A DNA stretch of 45,269 nt, from the NCBI GenBank assembly GCA_029218405.1, contig JAQXRG010000181.1, positions 1-45,269 on the forward strand, given 5' to 3'. Below, piece by piece: positions 16,198 to 24,111 of this stretch. The translations under genes were made by a program, and so were the position numbers. Position 1 is the first letter of the stretch; each line of letters begins with the position of its first letter. Below the pieces are notes generated by a model. That model did not search any database. It saw only the letters and a program-made list of their open reading frames with translations, and was not told the origin of the DNA. The DNA comes from Bacteroidales bacterium. Its GTDB lineage: Bacteria > Bacteroidota > Bacteroidia > Bacteroidales > Bacteroidaceae.

Positions 16198-17403
16198 ATG
16201 GCTGAATCGAATTTTGTTGATTACGTAAAAATCTACTGCCGCTCCGGCAAAGGCGGACGCGGATCGGTACACTTGCGCCGCGAGAAGTATATCCCCAATG
16301 GCGGTCCCGACGGAGGTGACGGAGGCAGAGGAGGCCATGTCATCCTGCGGGGCAACCGCAACTACTGGACCCTGCTGCACCTGAAGTACGACCGCCACGT
16401 GTTCGCCGAACACGGCGGAAACGGCTCCAAGAACAAGAGCTTCGGCAAGGACGGCGCCGACAAGGTCATCGAGGTGCCCTGCGGCACCGTGGCCTACAAC
16501 GCCGAGACCGGCGAGTACGTGTGCGACATCACCGAGGACGGACAGGAGGTCGTCCTGCTGAAAGGCGGACGCGGCGGACTGGGCAACTGGCACTTCCGCA
16601 CCGCCACCCGCCAGGCGCCGCGCTTCGCGCAGCCGGGCGAGCCGATGCAGGAGATGATGGTCATCCTCGAACTGAAGCTGCTGGCCGACGTGGGTCTGGT
16701 GGGATTCCCCAACGCGGGAAAATCTACGCTGCTCTCCACCCTCTCGGCGGCACGCCCCAAGATTGCCAACTACCCCTTCACCACCCTTGAGCCGAACCTC
16801 GGCATCGTGTCCTACCGCGACGGGAAATCCTTCGTCATGGCGGACATTCCGGGCATCATCGAAGGGGCCAGCGAAGGCAAGGGACTGGGCCTGCGCTTCC
16901 TGCGCCACATCGAGCGCAACTCCCTGCTGCTCTTCATGGTGCCGGGCGATACGGACGACATCCGCCGCGAGTACGAAATCCTGCTCAACGAGGTGGCCAC
17001 CTTCAACCCCGAGATGCTGGACAAGCAGCGCGTGCTGGCCATCACCAAGTGCGACATGCTTGACGACGAGCTTATCGAGCTGCTCACTCCCACCCTGCCC
17101 GCCGACGTGCCCCACGTGTTTATCTCGTCCGTGGCACAGACCGGACTGCAGGAACTGAAAGACCTGCTCTGGACCGAGCTGAACAAGGAAAGCAACCGGT
17201 TGGAGGACGTACGCCACGAGGCCATCGTCCACCGCGCCAAGGACCTCTCGAAGCTCCAGCAGGAGCTGAAGGACATGGGCGAGGACGAGGACTTCAGCTA
17301 CGAGTACGAAGAGGTGGACGACGAAGACGACTTCGAGTACGAATACGAGGAAGAGGACTGGGACGAGACGGAGGATGAAACGCCCCAAAACAACCGGCCA
17401 TGA
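16198..17403 (+). CDS. obgE: GTPase ObgE/CgtA
   Basis: Ribosome-assembly and stress GTPase. The 401-residue protein has the glycine-rich Obg fold ([20 protein letters not shown] and on, about residues 15-155) and the G domain with G1 GFPNAGKST, switch region [10 protein letters not shown]3 [10 protein letters not shown]4 TKCD and G5 ISSVAQTG. The C-terminus (about 360-401) is an extremely acidic Glu/Asp/Tyr tail typical of Bacteroidetes Obg. It overlaps pgeF by 4 bp. Confidence 0.96.
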   Translation: MAESNFVDYVKIYCRSGKGGRGSVHLRREKYIPNGGPDGGDGGRGGHVILRGNRNYWTLLHLKYDRHVFAEHGGNGSKNKSFGKDGADKVIEVPCGTVAYNAETGEYVCDITEDGQEVVLLKGGRGGLGNWHFRTATRQAPRFAQPGEPMQEMMVILELKLLADVGLVGFPNAGKSTLLSTLSAARPKIANYPFTTLEPNLGIVSYRDGKSFVMADIPGIIEGASEGKGLGLRFLRHIERNSLLLFMVPGDTDDIRREYEILLNEVATFNPEMLDKQRVLAITKCDMLDDELIELLTPTLPADVPHVFISSVAQTGLQELKDLLWTELNKESNRLEDVRHEAIVHRAKDLSKLQQELKDMGEDEDFSYEYEEVDDEDDFEYEYEEEDWDETEDETPQNNRP

Positions 17404-18251
17404 GCGTATTCACCCAGGATCAAGGAATGTTGGAATACGGTGTCAACCGCACGTATTCCGACATTTTCTGCTTTTCCACCACCCGCCACGGCGGCTGTGG
17501 CACGGGCACGTACGCCTCGTTCAACTGCACCCACTACTGCGGTGACGCCCCGGAGCACGTCCGCCTCAACCGCGAGCGGCTGCTCCGCCTGCTGCCTTCC
17601 GGAGAAACGTGCCGCCTCATCGTTCCTCACCAGACCCACGGCGACACCGTGCGGAGGATTGACGAAGCGTTCCTGCGCCTCAGCGAGGAAGAACAGGCGG
17701 CTGCCCTCGAAGGAGTGGATGCGCTGATGGGACACGTGCCCGGCACCTGCCTCTGTGTCTCTACCGCCGACTGCATCCCTGTGCTCTGTTACGACCCCCG
17801 CCTGCGGGTGGCCGCCGTCATCCATGCCGGCTGGCGAGGTACGGTGGCAGGCATCGTGCGGAAGACCGTCCGGCAGCTGCAGGCCGTCTATGGCTCGCGC
17901 GGCGAAGACCTTGTGGCATGCATCGGTCCCGGCATCTCGCTGGCGGCTTTCGAGGTGGGCGACGAAGTGTATGAAGCCTTCCGCTCCGCCGGCTTCCCGA
18001 TGGAGCGCATCGCCCGCCGCACCGGCAAGTGGCACCTCGACCTGTGGGAGGCCAACCGCCTCCAGCTCATCGGGGAAGGTGTCCCTGCCGGCCGCATCGA
18101 GACCGCCGGCATCTGCACCTACCGGCAGTCCGGCGACTTCTTCTCCGCCCGCCGCCTGGGCATCCGCTCCGGACGGATACTGACCGGTATCCTGCTGAAG
18201 CCCGTCCCCCTGCCACCGGCTCACACCCCCATTACTCACCCCAACCGCTAA
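17400..18251 (+). CDS. pgeF: PgeF / YfiH laccase-domain protein (peptidoglycan editing factor)
   Basis: A 283-residue member of the DUF152/YfiH family, described as purine nucleoside phosphorylase or laccase-like and as a factor preventing misincorporation of serine in peptidoglycan precursors. The Cys/His metal site is visible in PHQTHGDTV (about residue 76), [14 protein letters not shown] (about 118-131) and [10 protein letters not shown] (about 140-150), with [15 protein letters not shown] following. Start overlaps the obgE stop as ATGA. The last fifteen or so residues are proline-rich and may be a loose tail. Confidence 0.9.
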   Translation: MSVFTQDQGMLEYGVNRTYSDIFCFSTTRHGGCGTGTYASFNCTHYCGDAPEHVRLNRERLLRLLPSGETCRLIVPHQTHGDTVRRIDEAFLRLSEEEQAAALEGVDALMGHVPGTCLCVSTADCIPVLCYDPRLRVAAVIHAGWRGTVAGIVRKTVRQLQAVYGSRGEDLVACIGPGISLAAFEVGDEVYEAFRSAGFPMERIARRTGKWHLDLWEANRLQLIGEGVPAGRIETAGICTYRQSGDFFSARRLGIRSGRILTGILLKPVPLPPAHTPITHPNR

Positions 18252-18265
18252 CTACCCCGAAGGAT

Positions 18266-18943
18266 ATGGACACACCGTTACTCACCCTTACCGTCAGCGA
18301 CGAGCTGCACCGCGCCTGGCCCGGCTTCTATGGAGCCGCCGTCTTCGCCACCGTCACCAATACCCCCTACAACGCCGACCTGTGGCGGCAGATTGACGAA
18401 TATACTGCCCTCTACCGGGCGAAGTACACCACCGAATCGATCAAGGACATGCCTGCCATCCAGGCCACCCGCCAAGCGTACAAGCAGTGCGGCAAAGACC
18501 CCAGCCGCTACCGTCCCTCGTCCGAAGCCCTCTGCCGACGACTGCTGCGCGGCATCCCTCTCTACCAGATAGACACGCTGGTGGACCTCATCAACCTCGC
18601 CTCCATCTACAGCGGCCACTCCATCGGCGGCTTCGACCGTGACAAGATTCAGGGCGACACCCTTACGCTGGGCATCGGACGGGCGGGAGAACCCTACGAA
18701 GGCATCGGGCGGGGTCCGCTCAACATCGAAGGCATGCCTGTTTACCGCGATGCGCTGGGAGGCATCGGCACGCCCACCAGCGACCACGAGCGCACCAAGC
18801 TGACCCTCGGCACCACCCGCCTGCTCGCCATCATGAACGGCTACAGCGGCCGCGAGGGACTGGCGGAGAACATGGATTACCTGGTCGGACTGCTGCAGGA
18901 CTATGCAGCCGCCACCGACCTTCACATTGTATATTTTAACTGA
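18266..18943 (+). CDS. B3/B4 domain protein (PheT-like tRNA-binding/editing domain)
   Basis: Starting at ATG 18266 (MDTPLLTLTVSDEL) the protein has 225 residues and matches the stand-alone B3/B4 domain found in the beta subunit of phenylalanyl-tRNA synthetase, where it hydrolyses mischarged Tyr-tRNA(Phe). Visible family features are YRPSSEALCRRLLRG (about residue 88), VDLINLASIYSGHSIGGFD and the C-terminal TLGTTRLLAIMNGYSG. The free-standing form is usually annotated only as B3/4 domain protein; an editing or deacylase role is inference. It follows pgeF by 14 bp. Confidence 0.85.
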   Translation: MDTPLLTLTVSDELHRAWPGFYGAAVFATVTNTPYNADLWRQIDEYTALYRAKYTTESIKDMPAIQATRQAYKQCGKDPSRYRPSSEALCRRLLRGIPLYQIDTLVDLINLASIYSGHSIGGFDRDKIQGDTLTLGIGRAGEPYEGIGRGPLNIEGMPVYRDALGGIGTPTSDHERTKLTLGTTRLLAIMNGYSGREGLAENMDYLVGLLQDYAAATDLHIVYFN

Positions 18944-18959
18944 AAAACCCTACAGACTT

Positions 18960-19151
18960 ATGGATATAGAGAAAATCATCACCGAAGGCATCGTGTTCAA
19001 AGGATGCCGCAGCTCGAACGGCAAGAAAGAGAACGGCATAAAGACCAAGGCCAAGAAGAAAAGCTTCATCACCGGCTCCCACGGCTCGGGCTCCGCCAAG
19101 ATGAAGGCAGAATACCGCCAGCGCCGTGCCAACCGGCACAAGAACGGATAA
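18960..19151 (+). CDS. Small basic protein of unknown function
   Basis: From ATG 18960 a 63-residue protein, MDIEKIITEGIVFKGCRS at the start, then a lysine-rich stretch (KTKAKKKSFITGSHGSGSAK) and an arginine-rich end (YRQRRANRHKNG). About a third of the residues are Lys, Arg or His. It lies 16 bp behind the B3/B4 gene and is followed by a hairpin, so it looks like the true last gene of the operon. The charge and size suggest nucleic-acid binding, perhaps ribosome-linked given obgE in the same operon, but I know no family. Confidence 0.55.
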   Translation: MDIEKIITEGIVFKGCRSSNGKKENGIKTKAKKKSFITGSHGSGSAKMKAEYRQRRANRHKNG

Positions 19152-19164
19152 GCGCCGCAAGAAC

Positions 19165-19194
19165 GGGATGGCTCCATCTGCCGGAGGCCATCCC
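19165..19194 (+). terminator. Hairpin after the small basic protein gene
   Basis: Arms GGGATGGC (19165-19172) and GCCATCCC (19187-19194) with no T-run after, so a weak or Rho-assisted end. The next 87 bp up to 19281 hold only an 11-codon frame (19217-19252) that I do not call a gene. Confidence 0.4.
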
Positions 19195-19281
19195 ACCGAG
19201 GTGCAAGGAATACAAGATGAACAAGAGAAAGCTATACGGATTGAGGGTATAACCTATTCCATATCCTCATACAAGTCTTCA

Positions 19282-20049
19282 TTAATTATTTAGTGAACTC
19301 CTGGCTATAGGGAATATGAAATAAGTGTCGGGGAAGGGCTCGTTGGCGAGGGTGAAGTGCCACCACTCACAATCATAGGGCTTGAAACCGTGAGCCGTCA
19401 TCGCCTGCTGCAATATCATGCGGTTGGCATACTGCCGCTGGTTGATGGGAGGATAGGCACCGATGGGCTGGCCAGGCTGGGCATCGGGGTGGGAGGCAAG
19501 ACCGAAATAGTCGTAGGTACAACCCATATCCACCTCTTTCTCCAATTTCATGTCGAAGAGGGTGAGGTCGATGGTACTGCCTCGGGTGTGTCCCGACTTC
19601 TCGGCGATATATTCTTGCGGAACGAGTACTGACTTGTCGAGCTCGGGATAGAAATAGGGCTTCATCAGCGTGTCGTTGACATCCTGGGCCCATGCCATGA
19701 AATAATCCACAGCCTTCTGGGGGCGATAGCCGTCGAATATCTTCAGGCGATAGCCCTGCTGGAGGAGGTCGTCGCTCACCTTCTTGAGTGAGTCGGCAGC
19801 CTGACGGGTGAGCATGGCAATCGGTTCGTCGTAGCCGGGAATGCGGCGTCCGATGAAGTTGTAGGTACTGTAGTAGCGGATTTCGAGGAGGACATCCGGC
19901 ACTACATCCGTGAGCACAACAAACTGAGAGGCATCCTCCTCGGGAGCCTTTGCCTGCATATCGTCAGTGTGAGAGCAACCCGTAAGGAGGGCACCCAGCA
20001 GGCAACCAACCAATGCTTGTGTTTTTAAGCTAATTCTTAATGTAATCAT
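19282..20049 (-). CDS. D-alanyl-D-alanine dipeptidase lipoprotein (VanX/DdpX family, M15D)
   Basis: Zinc peptidase cleaving D-Ala-D-Ala. The signature SGHTRGSTIDLTL carries the His and Asp zinc ligands (SxHxxGxxxD) and EWWHF the catalytic Glu and third ligand His. The conserved arginine is in FDGYRPQKAV. The N-terminus has a lipoprotein signal ending LLGALLTGC, so it is anchored in the envelope. I chose the ATG at 20049 (MITLRISLK) because the promoter places the transcription start near 20068; the ATG at 20064 would leave almost no leader. A periplasmic lipoprotein fits recycling or nutrient use of peptidoglycan dipeptide, not vancomycin resistance. Confidence 0.9.
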   Translation of the reverse strand: MITLRISLKTQALVGCLLGALLTGCSHTDDMQAKAPEEDASQFVVLTDVVPDVLLEIRYYSTYNFIGRRIPGYDEPIAMLTRQAADSLKKVSDDLLQQGYRLKIFDGYRPQKAVDYFMAWAQDVNDTLMKPYFYPELDKSVLVPQEYIAEKSGHTRGSTIDLTLFDMKLEKEVDMGCTYDYFGLASHPDAQPGQPIGAYPPINQRQYANRMILQQAMTAHGFKPYDCEWWHFTLANEPFPDTYFIFPIARSSLNN

Positions 20050-20074
20050 ATCGTTACGTGTCAATAAGTTGTGG

Positions 20075-20105
20075 CAAAATTAAGGGAAAAAGGGAAACAA
20101 GCAAA
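20075..20105 (-). promoter_or_regulatory. Promoter of the D-Ala-D-Ala dipeptidase gene
   Basis: Minus-strand TTTG (20105-20102), 19 bp, then TAATTTTG (20082-20075): a full-consensus promoter. Confidence 0.75.
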
Positions 20106-20211
20106 GAATTCTTTCCTAAAAAACCATCTTACTCCTACTTTTAATTGTATTCTGATGCTTCTTGCTACTCAACGCTATGCATGGCACTTCACGAATACAG
20201 TCATGACGTTG

Positions 20212-20326
20212 CAAGAATGGCTGTTGTTAGGGTACAAGGATGGCTGTTGTTACCTCACAAGAATGGCTGTTGTTAGGGGGCAAGGATGGCTGTTGTTAAG
20301 GGGCAAGAATGCCCATTGTCAGACCA
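20212..20326. repeat. 23-bp tandem repeat array, five units
   Basis: Units start at 20212, 20235, 20258, 20281 and 20304. Each begins CAAGRATGGCTGTTGTTA (18 bp) followed by 5 variable bases; units 1 and 3 have CAAGAA and units 2 and 4 CAAGGA. Unit 5 is degenerate (CAAGAATGCCCATTGTCA) and a sixth vestige starts at 20327. Because 23 is not a multiple of 3 the array is unlikely to be coding. It lies between the dipeptidase promoter and the 3' end of the HigA-like gene. Confidence 0.9.
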
Positions 20327-20678
20327 CAAGAACCGGCATCCCCGGACCAGCGTGTCGGATTCCGTGAAAACATGGGAGAGCGAGCCAATTTAGATTAGAA
20401 GGGAGATGTATCTCCACATTCGGTTTAAGCCGAGCCTGAGCCATATTATAACGACTCTGCATATTGATGAGCAACTCCGGATTGATGCCGAGAGCCGCCT
20501 CCACCACTAATGCAATGTGGCTGGTGACAGGCCGTTTGGCATTCAGCACCTCGTTCAGTAAGTCATAAGGAATTCCTGTATATTCAGAGAAGCGTTTCTG
20601 TGTAATGCCTCTGACTTCCAGTTCCTCTTTCTGTACATCTCCCGGATGCGTGGGAAGTCTATAAGTATTCGTATCCAT
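20319..20678 (-). CDS. HigA-type XRE antitoxin/regulator without a toxin partner, aberrant C-terminus
   Basis: The first 77 residues are a standard HigA helix-turn-helix antitoxin: HPGDVQKEELEVRGITQ, FSEYTGIPYDLLNEVLNAKRP and ALGINPELLINMQSRYNMA. After that the sequence (LKPNVEIHLPSNLNW and onward) does not resemble the usual HigA end and the last residues are read from the degenerate units of the 23-bp repeat array, with the stop codon inside unit 5. I see no HigB toxin upstream or downstream: the 61-codon frame at 20680-20865 has no toxin features. It has its own -7 element 12 bp before the ATG. Either a solitary regulator or a decaying antitoxin whose 3' end was replaced. Confidence 0.6.
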   Translation of the reverse strand: MDTNTYRLPTHPGDVQKEELEVRGITQKRFSEYTGIPYDLLNEVLNAKRPVTSHIALVVEAALGINPELLINMQSRYNMAQARLKPNVEIHLPSNLNWLALPCFHGIRHAGPGMPVLVV

Positions 20679-20689
20679 TTCATATATCG

Positions 20690-20697
20690 CAAATGTA
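20690..20697 (-). promoter_or_regulatory. Promoter of the HigA-like gene, -7 element
   Basis: Minus-strand TACATTTG fits TAnnTTTG; start codon at 20678, giving a leader of only a few bases. -33 element not evident. Confidence 0.5.
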
Positions 20698-20813
20698 GAT
20701 AAAGTCCGCGAGATTCATCACACCGGCAGAATAAAGAAAATTTTTTTCTTTAGAAGAAAGATAACAATTGATTTTCATAATATATGATACGGCAGACTGT
20801 CGAAGATACAGCA

Positions 20814-20860
20814 AATCGGCTGGCAAGCCTGGTATTTGCTCCAGGAATTGCCAGCCGATT
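20814..20860 (-). terminator. Strong hairpin ending the sus operon
   Basis: Perfect 13-bp arms AATCGGCTGGCAA (20814-20826) and TTGCCAGCCGATT (20848-20860), with an inner CCTGG/CCAGG pairing. It lies 25 bp after the susE-like stop. There is no long T-run on the minus strand, so it may be a transcript-stabilising 3' hairpin as much as a terminator. Confidence 0.7.
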
Positions 20861-20884
20861 ATCATTCATCTACAAGAATTTACT

Positions 20885-22462
20885 TTAGTTTTTCTTCATT
20901 GTAGCGGTTTTTGCGTCCGGATTCAGGACAATAGTATATGTACCCGCAGAAACGGCAATATTCGCGCCACCCTGTTCCAAACTGCCAAGACTTCCTCCAT
21001 AATTGATGTCCCATGCTCCATCCCAACGGAACTTGATTTCCCCGTCAGTAAGAGTAACGGTAATCGTCCAGGTCTTGTCTTCGGGGACATACGTCATCAG
21101 TACACCCTTATCCCAACCATGAGGAGCGGCACTGCCTATCACCTCCCAGCCAGTCTTCGTAATGGTGGCAGTCATCTTCTTGGTATTGACAGCAAACCGA
21201 TAATAGCCCGCATCCGTGACAATAATATTATCGCCATCTCCAATGCTGAAGCTAACACTGTTGTTTTCTTCATCCACCGTCGGATCACCTTTCATCCCCA
21301 TCCATGTACCGCCATCATAGAACTTGAATTCTGTATCGGCTGGCAAATAGAATGTGCCCGTATATTTGAAATCGCGAGCTTCAGAAATGACATGATAAGC
21401 ATTATCCGCTTCAGGAGACCAACCTTGGTAGCTGCCCGGCATAGACAGGAAGGCACTGGACTGCTCAATATCCGTTTCTTCCAACGAATAGGTGTACAGA
21501 CCGGCATTTGTCAAATCGAGCGTAATGATGTAAGCATGGTCTTTTTCTATCTTGATGTTGGATCCGCCAGCCACCAAGATATTACCGTCAGCCTCAACAC
21601 CATAATTGTAGTCCCAATTGCCATTGGCACGGAACTTCATTTCCTTTGCCAACAAGGGAGTAATAAGCGTCCACTTGCGAGTGTCGGCATCATACTCCAT
21701 CTTGGTGGCTTCATTCCATCCTCCGGAAGTGGCATCACCGATGATTTCCCATGATAGAGGTTCGGTCTGTCTGACATCACCATTGGCATTCACTGTAATC
21801 TGATAAAAGCCCTTCGAATCGACCGACTGTCCTTGTGCCAAGACTTTTGTCACATCAGCACCATCCAGAACAGCATACGATGCGGCATCGTCAAAATTGG
21901 CATAACCATCAAAAACACCGTCACCGTCAGGATCTCCAATCACATAAGCCGTTGTATAATCCCAATTAGGATAACCTACCGCCACATACGCATACTTCCA
22001 GGTGATATCCGCCACATTGGGGTCAAATGTCGTAGCCTTGAAAGACAGCGTATTTCCAGACGCATCAGCGAAGGCATCATAGGACTTCGATACGAGAGAG
22101 ACCGTAAAGTCATACGTCTGACCCGGACATGCTCCCGTCTTTGCCATCAAGGTATTCATTTCTCCGTTCGTAAAAGCCAGCTGGTCGGAACCAGTTTCTG
22201 CCATCACCACACTCTTGTTGGTAGTTGTATTGGTAAGCGTCACTTCGTAATTAACAACGGCAGATACCCCATAATCCGCCTTTGTCCAAGAGATAACCGG
22301 GAAAGCAGCATCTTTATTGTCATTGGTGAGGACAATGCTGTTTTGCGACAAGGCATTGAATGAAGCTGCATTCTGCAGCTCCATTACGGGTTCCTTGTCA
22401 TCTTCGCAGGAGGCCAATGTGAGAAAGCCTGCCAGCAGAAAGTACATATAGTTTGATTTCAT
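20885..22462 (-). CDS. susE: SusE/SusF-like surface starch-binding lipoprotein
   Basis: A 525-residue lipoprotein with lipobox LASC (Cys19) followed by EDDKE, an acidic run like the Bacteroidetes surface-export signal. An N-terminal SusE-type domain (about 22-150) is followed by starch-binding modules at about 238-332, 335-436 and 438-525; the first and last are obvious duplicates (WEIIGDATSGGW against WEVIGSAAPHGW, KFRANGNWDYNYG against KFRWDGAWDINYG). A more divergent module may sit at 152-236. B. thetaiotaomicron SusE (387 residues) has two such binding modules and SusF (485) three; this single protein has SusF-like size in the SusE gene position. It would hold starch at the cell surface for SusC/SusD. 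It is the last sus gene, 20 bp behind susD. Confidence 0.88.
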   Translation of the reverse strand: MKSNYMYFLLAGFLTLASCEDDKEPVMELQNAASFNALSQNSIVLTNDNKDAAFPVISWTKADYGVSAVVNYEVTLTNTTTNKSVVMAETGSDQLAFTNGEMNTLMAKTGACPGQTYDFTVSLVSKSYDAFADASGNTLSFKATTFDPNVADITWKYAYVAVGYPNWDYTTAYVIGDPDGDGVFDGYANFDDAASYAVLDGADVTKVLAQGQSVDSKGFYQITVNANGDVRQTEPLSWEIIGDATSGGWNEATKMEYDADTRKWTLITPLLAKEMKFRANGNWDYNYGVEADGNILVAGGSNIKIEKDHAYIITLDLTNAGLYTYSLEETDIEQSSAFLSMPGSYQGWSPEADNAYHVISEARDFKYTGTFYLPADTEFKFYDGGTWMGMKGDPTVDEENNSVSFSIGDGDNIIVTDAGYYRFAVNTKKMTATITKTGWEVIGSAAPHGWDKGVLMTYVPEDKTWTITVTLTDGEIKFRWDGAWDINYGGSLGSLEQGGANIAVSAGTYTIVLNPDAKTATMKKN

Positions 22463-22482
22463 ATTCTTAAAGTTTAAAGTAA

Positions 22483-24108
22483 TTAATAACCCTCATTCTG
22501 CTTCAAGTTCTCGTTCGAACCTATATCGTCCGAAGGAATGGGGAACACATTATAGATGTTGCTGACTGCCTTACCTTCGGCCACGCCACCCTTCCAAGGC
22601 CATACATAATCGCCGGAAGTGAGTTTGCCGAAACGAACCAAGTCTGTACGACGATGAGCCTCAAAGAAGAGTTCACGTCCACGCTCATCCATCATGAAAT
22701 CCAGTGTAAAATCACTTAACGTGATATCAGCAGAAACTTTATCGGTATAGGCGCGCCGACGCAATTCATTCACATAGTCCAAAGCTTCCGACTGACTGGA
22801 ACCGTTACCACCCCGCAACACAGCTTCTGCGAGATTCAAATAGATTTCACCCAAACGGAACAACGGGAAGTCAGTCCATGCTTCGGACGAAGGAGGCAAT
22901 GAACCATCTTTATTGACATTGTAGAACTTGGTAACAGGGATACCCTGCTTGAATTCACTCTCATCCGTAATATCGATGCTGGTAGCAGCATCCGCTCTCA
23001 ACATCGCATAACGGCTGTCCTTGTCGTATGCCGGCTCACGCTGGAACAAATGGTAGAAGGAAGACTTGACACGAATGCCGTTCCAGCCACCCTTTGCATT
23101 GACCTCAGTCTGGAATTCGGAAGAGCCCCAGCACAGCAAGGCTGTCATACCACCCCAAGTCATGGTGTCTTCTCCGTCATAACGGACAGGAAGAATCATC
23201 TCCTTGGACTGGTCATTGTCGGCCTTGAAAGCATCCCCATAGACGGGTTCCAGTTGATAGCCTGCAGCAATCACCTTCTTGCAGTAGGTGATGCATTCTG
23301 TATATTTGGCTGTACCAATATAGGTTTCCGCATTCAGATACAGACGGGACAAGGCCGCCCAGACAGCCGCCTGATTGGCATGACCGTAATTGTCATTGAA
23401 GCCGGGAGTGGCAGGCAGCATCTCTGACTCACACGCCAACAGCTCGCTCTCTACATACTTGAACAAGTCATCCTTCATAATCTGCTGAGGACGTTCGCTA
23501 CCGATGGGGCTGTTTTCGTCCACAAAAGGAACATTCCGGTAGAAGTCCAGCAGATACTGGTACATCAAGGCCCGCATGAAACGCGCCTCAGCCCGATAAC
23601 CACTTACCTTTGCCATCACATCGCTGGAACAGCCTCTGCCAGCCAACTTGTCTTCTGAAGCCTCACGGAGGAAAGCGTTGCACAGGTTGATCTGATAATA
23701 CAGACGATAATACGAGCCCTTAATCCACGGACTGGACGAAGACCAGGTAAGATGGTTGAAATCGGGAATACCGGGGTCCGACCAACAGCAATGTGCAATG
23801 TCAGAAGTCAGCTCCTGCATGTTCCACGTCACGCGTAAGAACGAAGACTGTGAACCGCCATCGATACCTACCACATCCTGGTCAGAGTCACCACCGGCGT
23901 TACCGCCGATAGCCAACCCTGCATAAATCTTCGCCAACGCACGTTGGTAAGCATCTATATCACTTCCGAACACCACCTCGGACACCAACTCATCCTTATC
24001 CAAGGGAACCGTGTCTAAATCGTTGACACAAGAAGTTGTACCCAGCATCGTACTGAGCAATGCTGCCGAACAAATATATTTGAATTTGAATAGTTTCATG
24101 ATTATCAT
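22483..24108 (-). CDS. susD: SusD starch-binding outer-membrane lipoprotein
   Basis: A 541-residue RagB/SusD-family protein, the lid of the SusC channel that captures maltooligosaccharide helices. The lipoprotein signal ends in LGTTSC (Cys27 from the first ATG; a second ATG at 24099 is also possible). TPR-like helical segments and the C-terminal ELRRRAY, GRELFFEAHRRTDLVRFG and NIYNVFPIPSDDI are family hallmarks. B. thetaiotaomicron SusD is 551 residues. It follows susC after 3 bp. Confidence 0.94.
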   Translation of the reverse strand: MIIMKLFKFKYICSAALLSTMLGTTSCVNDLDTVPLDKDELVSEVVFGSDIDAYQRALAKIYAGLAIGGNAGGDSDQDVVGIDGGSQSSFLRVTWNMQELTSDIAHCCWSDPGIPDFNHLTWSSSSPWIKGSYYRLYYQINLCNAFLREASEDKLAGRGCSSDVMAKVSGYRAEARFMRALMYQYLLDFYRNVPFVDENSPIGSERPQQIMKDDLFKYVESELLACESEMLPATPGFNDNYGHANQAAVWAALSRLYLNAETYIGTAKYTECITYCKKVIAAGYQLEPVYGDAFKADNDQSKEMILPVRYDGEDTMTWGGMTALLCWGSSEFQTEVNAKGGWNGIRVKSSFYHLFQREPAYDKDSRYAMLRADAATSIDITDESEFKQGIPVTKFYNVNKDGSLPPSSEAWTDFPLFRLGEIYLNLAEAVLRGGNGSSQSEALDYVNELRRRAYTDKVSADITLSDFTLDFMMDERGRELFFEAHRRTDLVRFGKLTSGDYVWPWKGGVAEGKAVSNIYNVFPIPSDDIGSNENLKQNEGY

Positions 24109-24111
24109 GTT

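Noticed and set aside
19217-19252. 11-codon frame after the small basic protein gene
   Set aside because: Too short to support without conservation, and no separate promoter.
19282-20049. VanX-type vancomycin resistance
   Set aside because: The protein is a lipoprotein in a Gram-negative cell and no vanH/vanA ligase or vanRS genes are near; nutritional or wall-recycling use is more likely.
20212-20341. CRISPR array
   Set aside because: Only five variable bases separate the repeats, so there are no spacers, and no cas genes are present.
20071-20367. 98-codon plus-strand frame through the 23-bp repeats
   Set aside because: The repeat period is not a multiple of three, so each unit is read in a different frame; no conserved product can result.
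20680-20865. 61-codon frame upstream of the HigA-like gene as a toxin
   Set aside because: No RelE/HigB features, and most of it overlaps the 3' hairpin of the sus operon and the HigA promoter.
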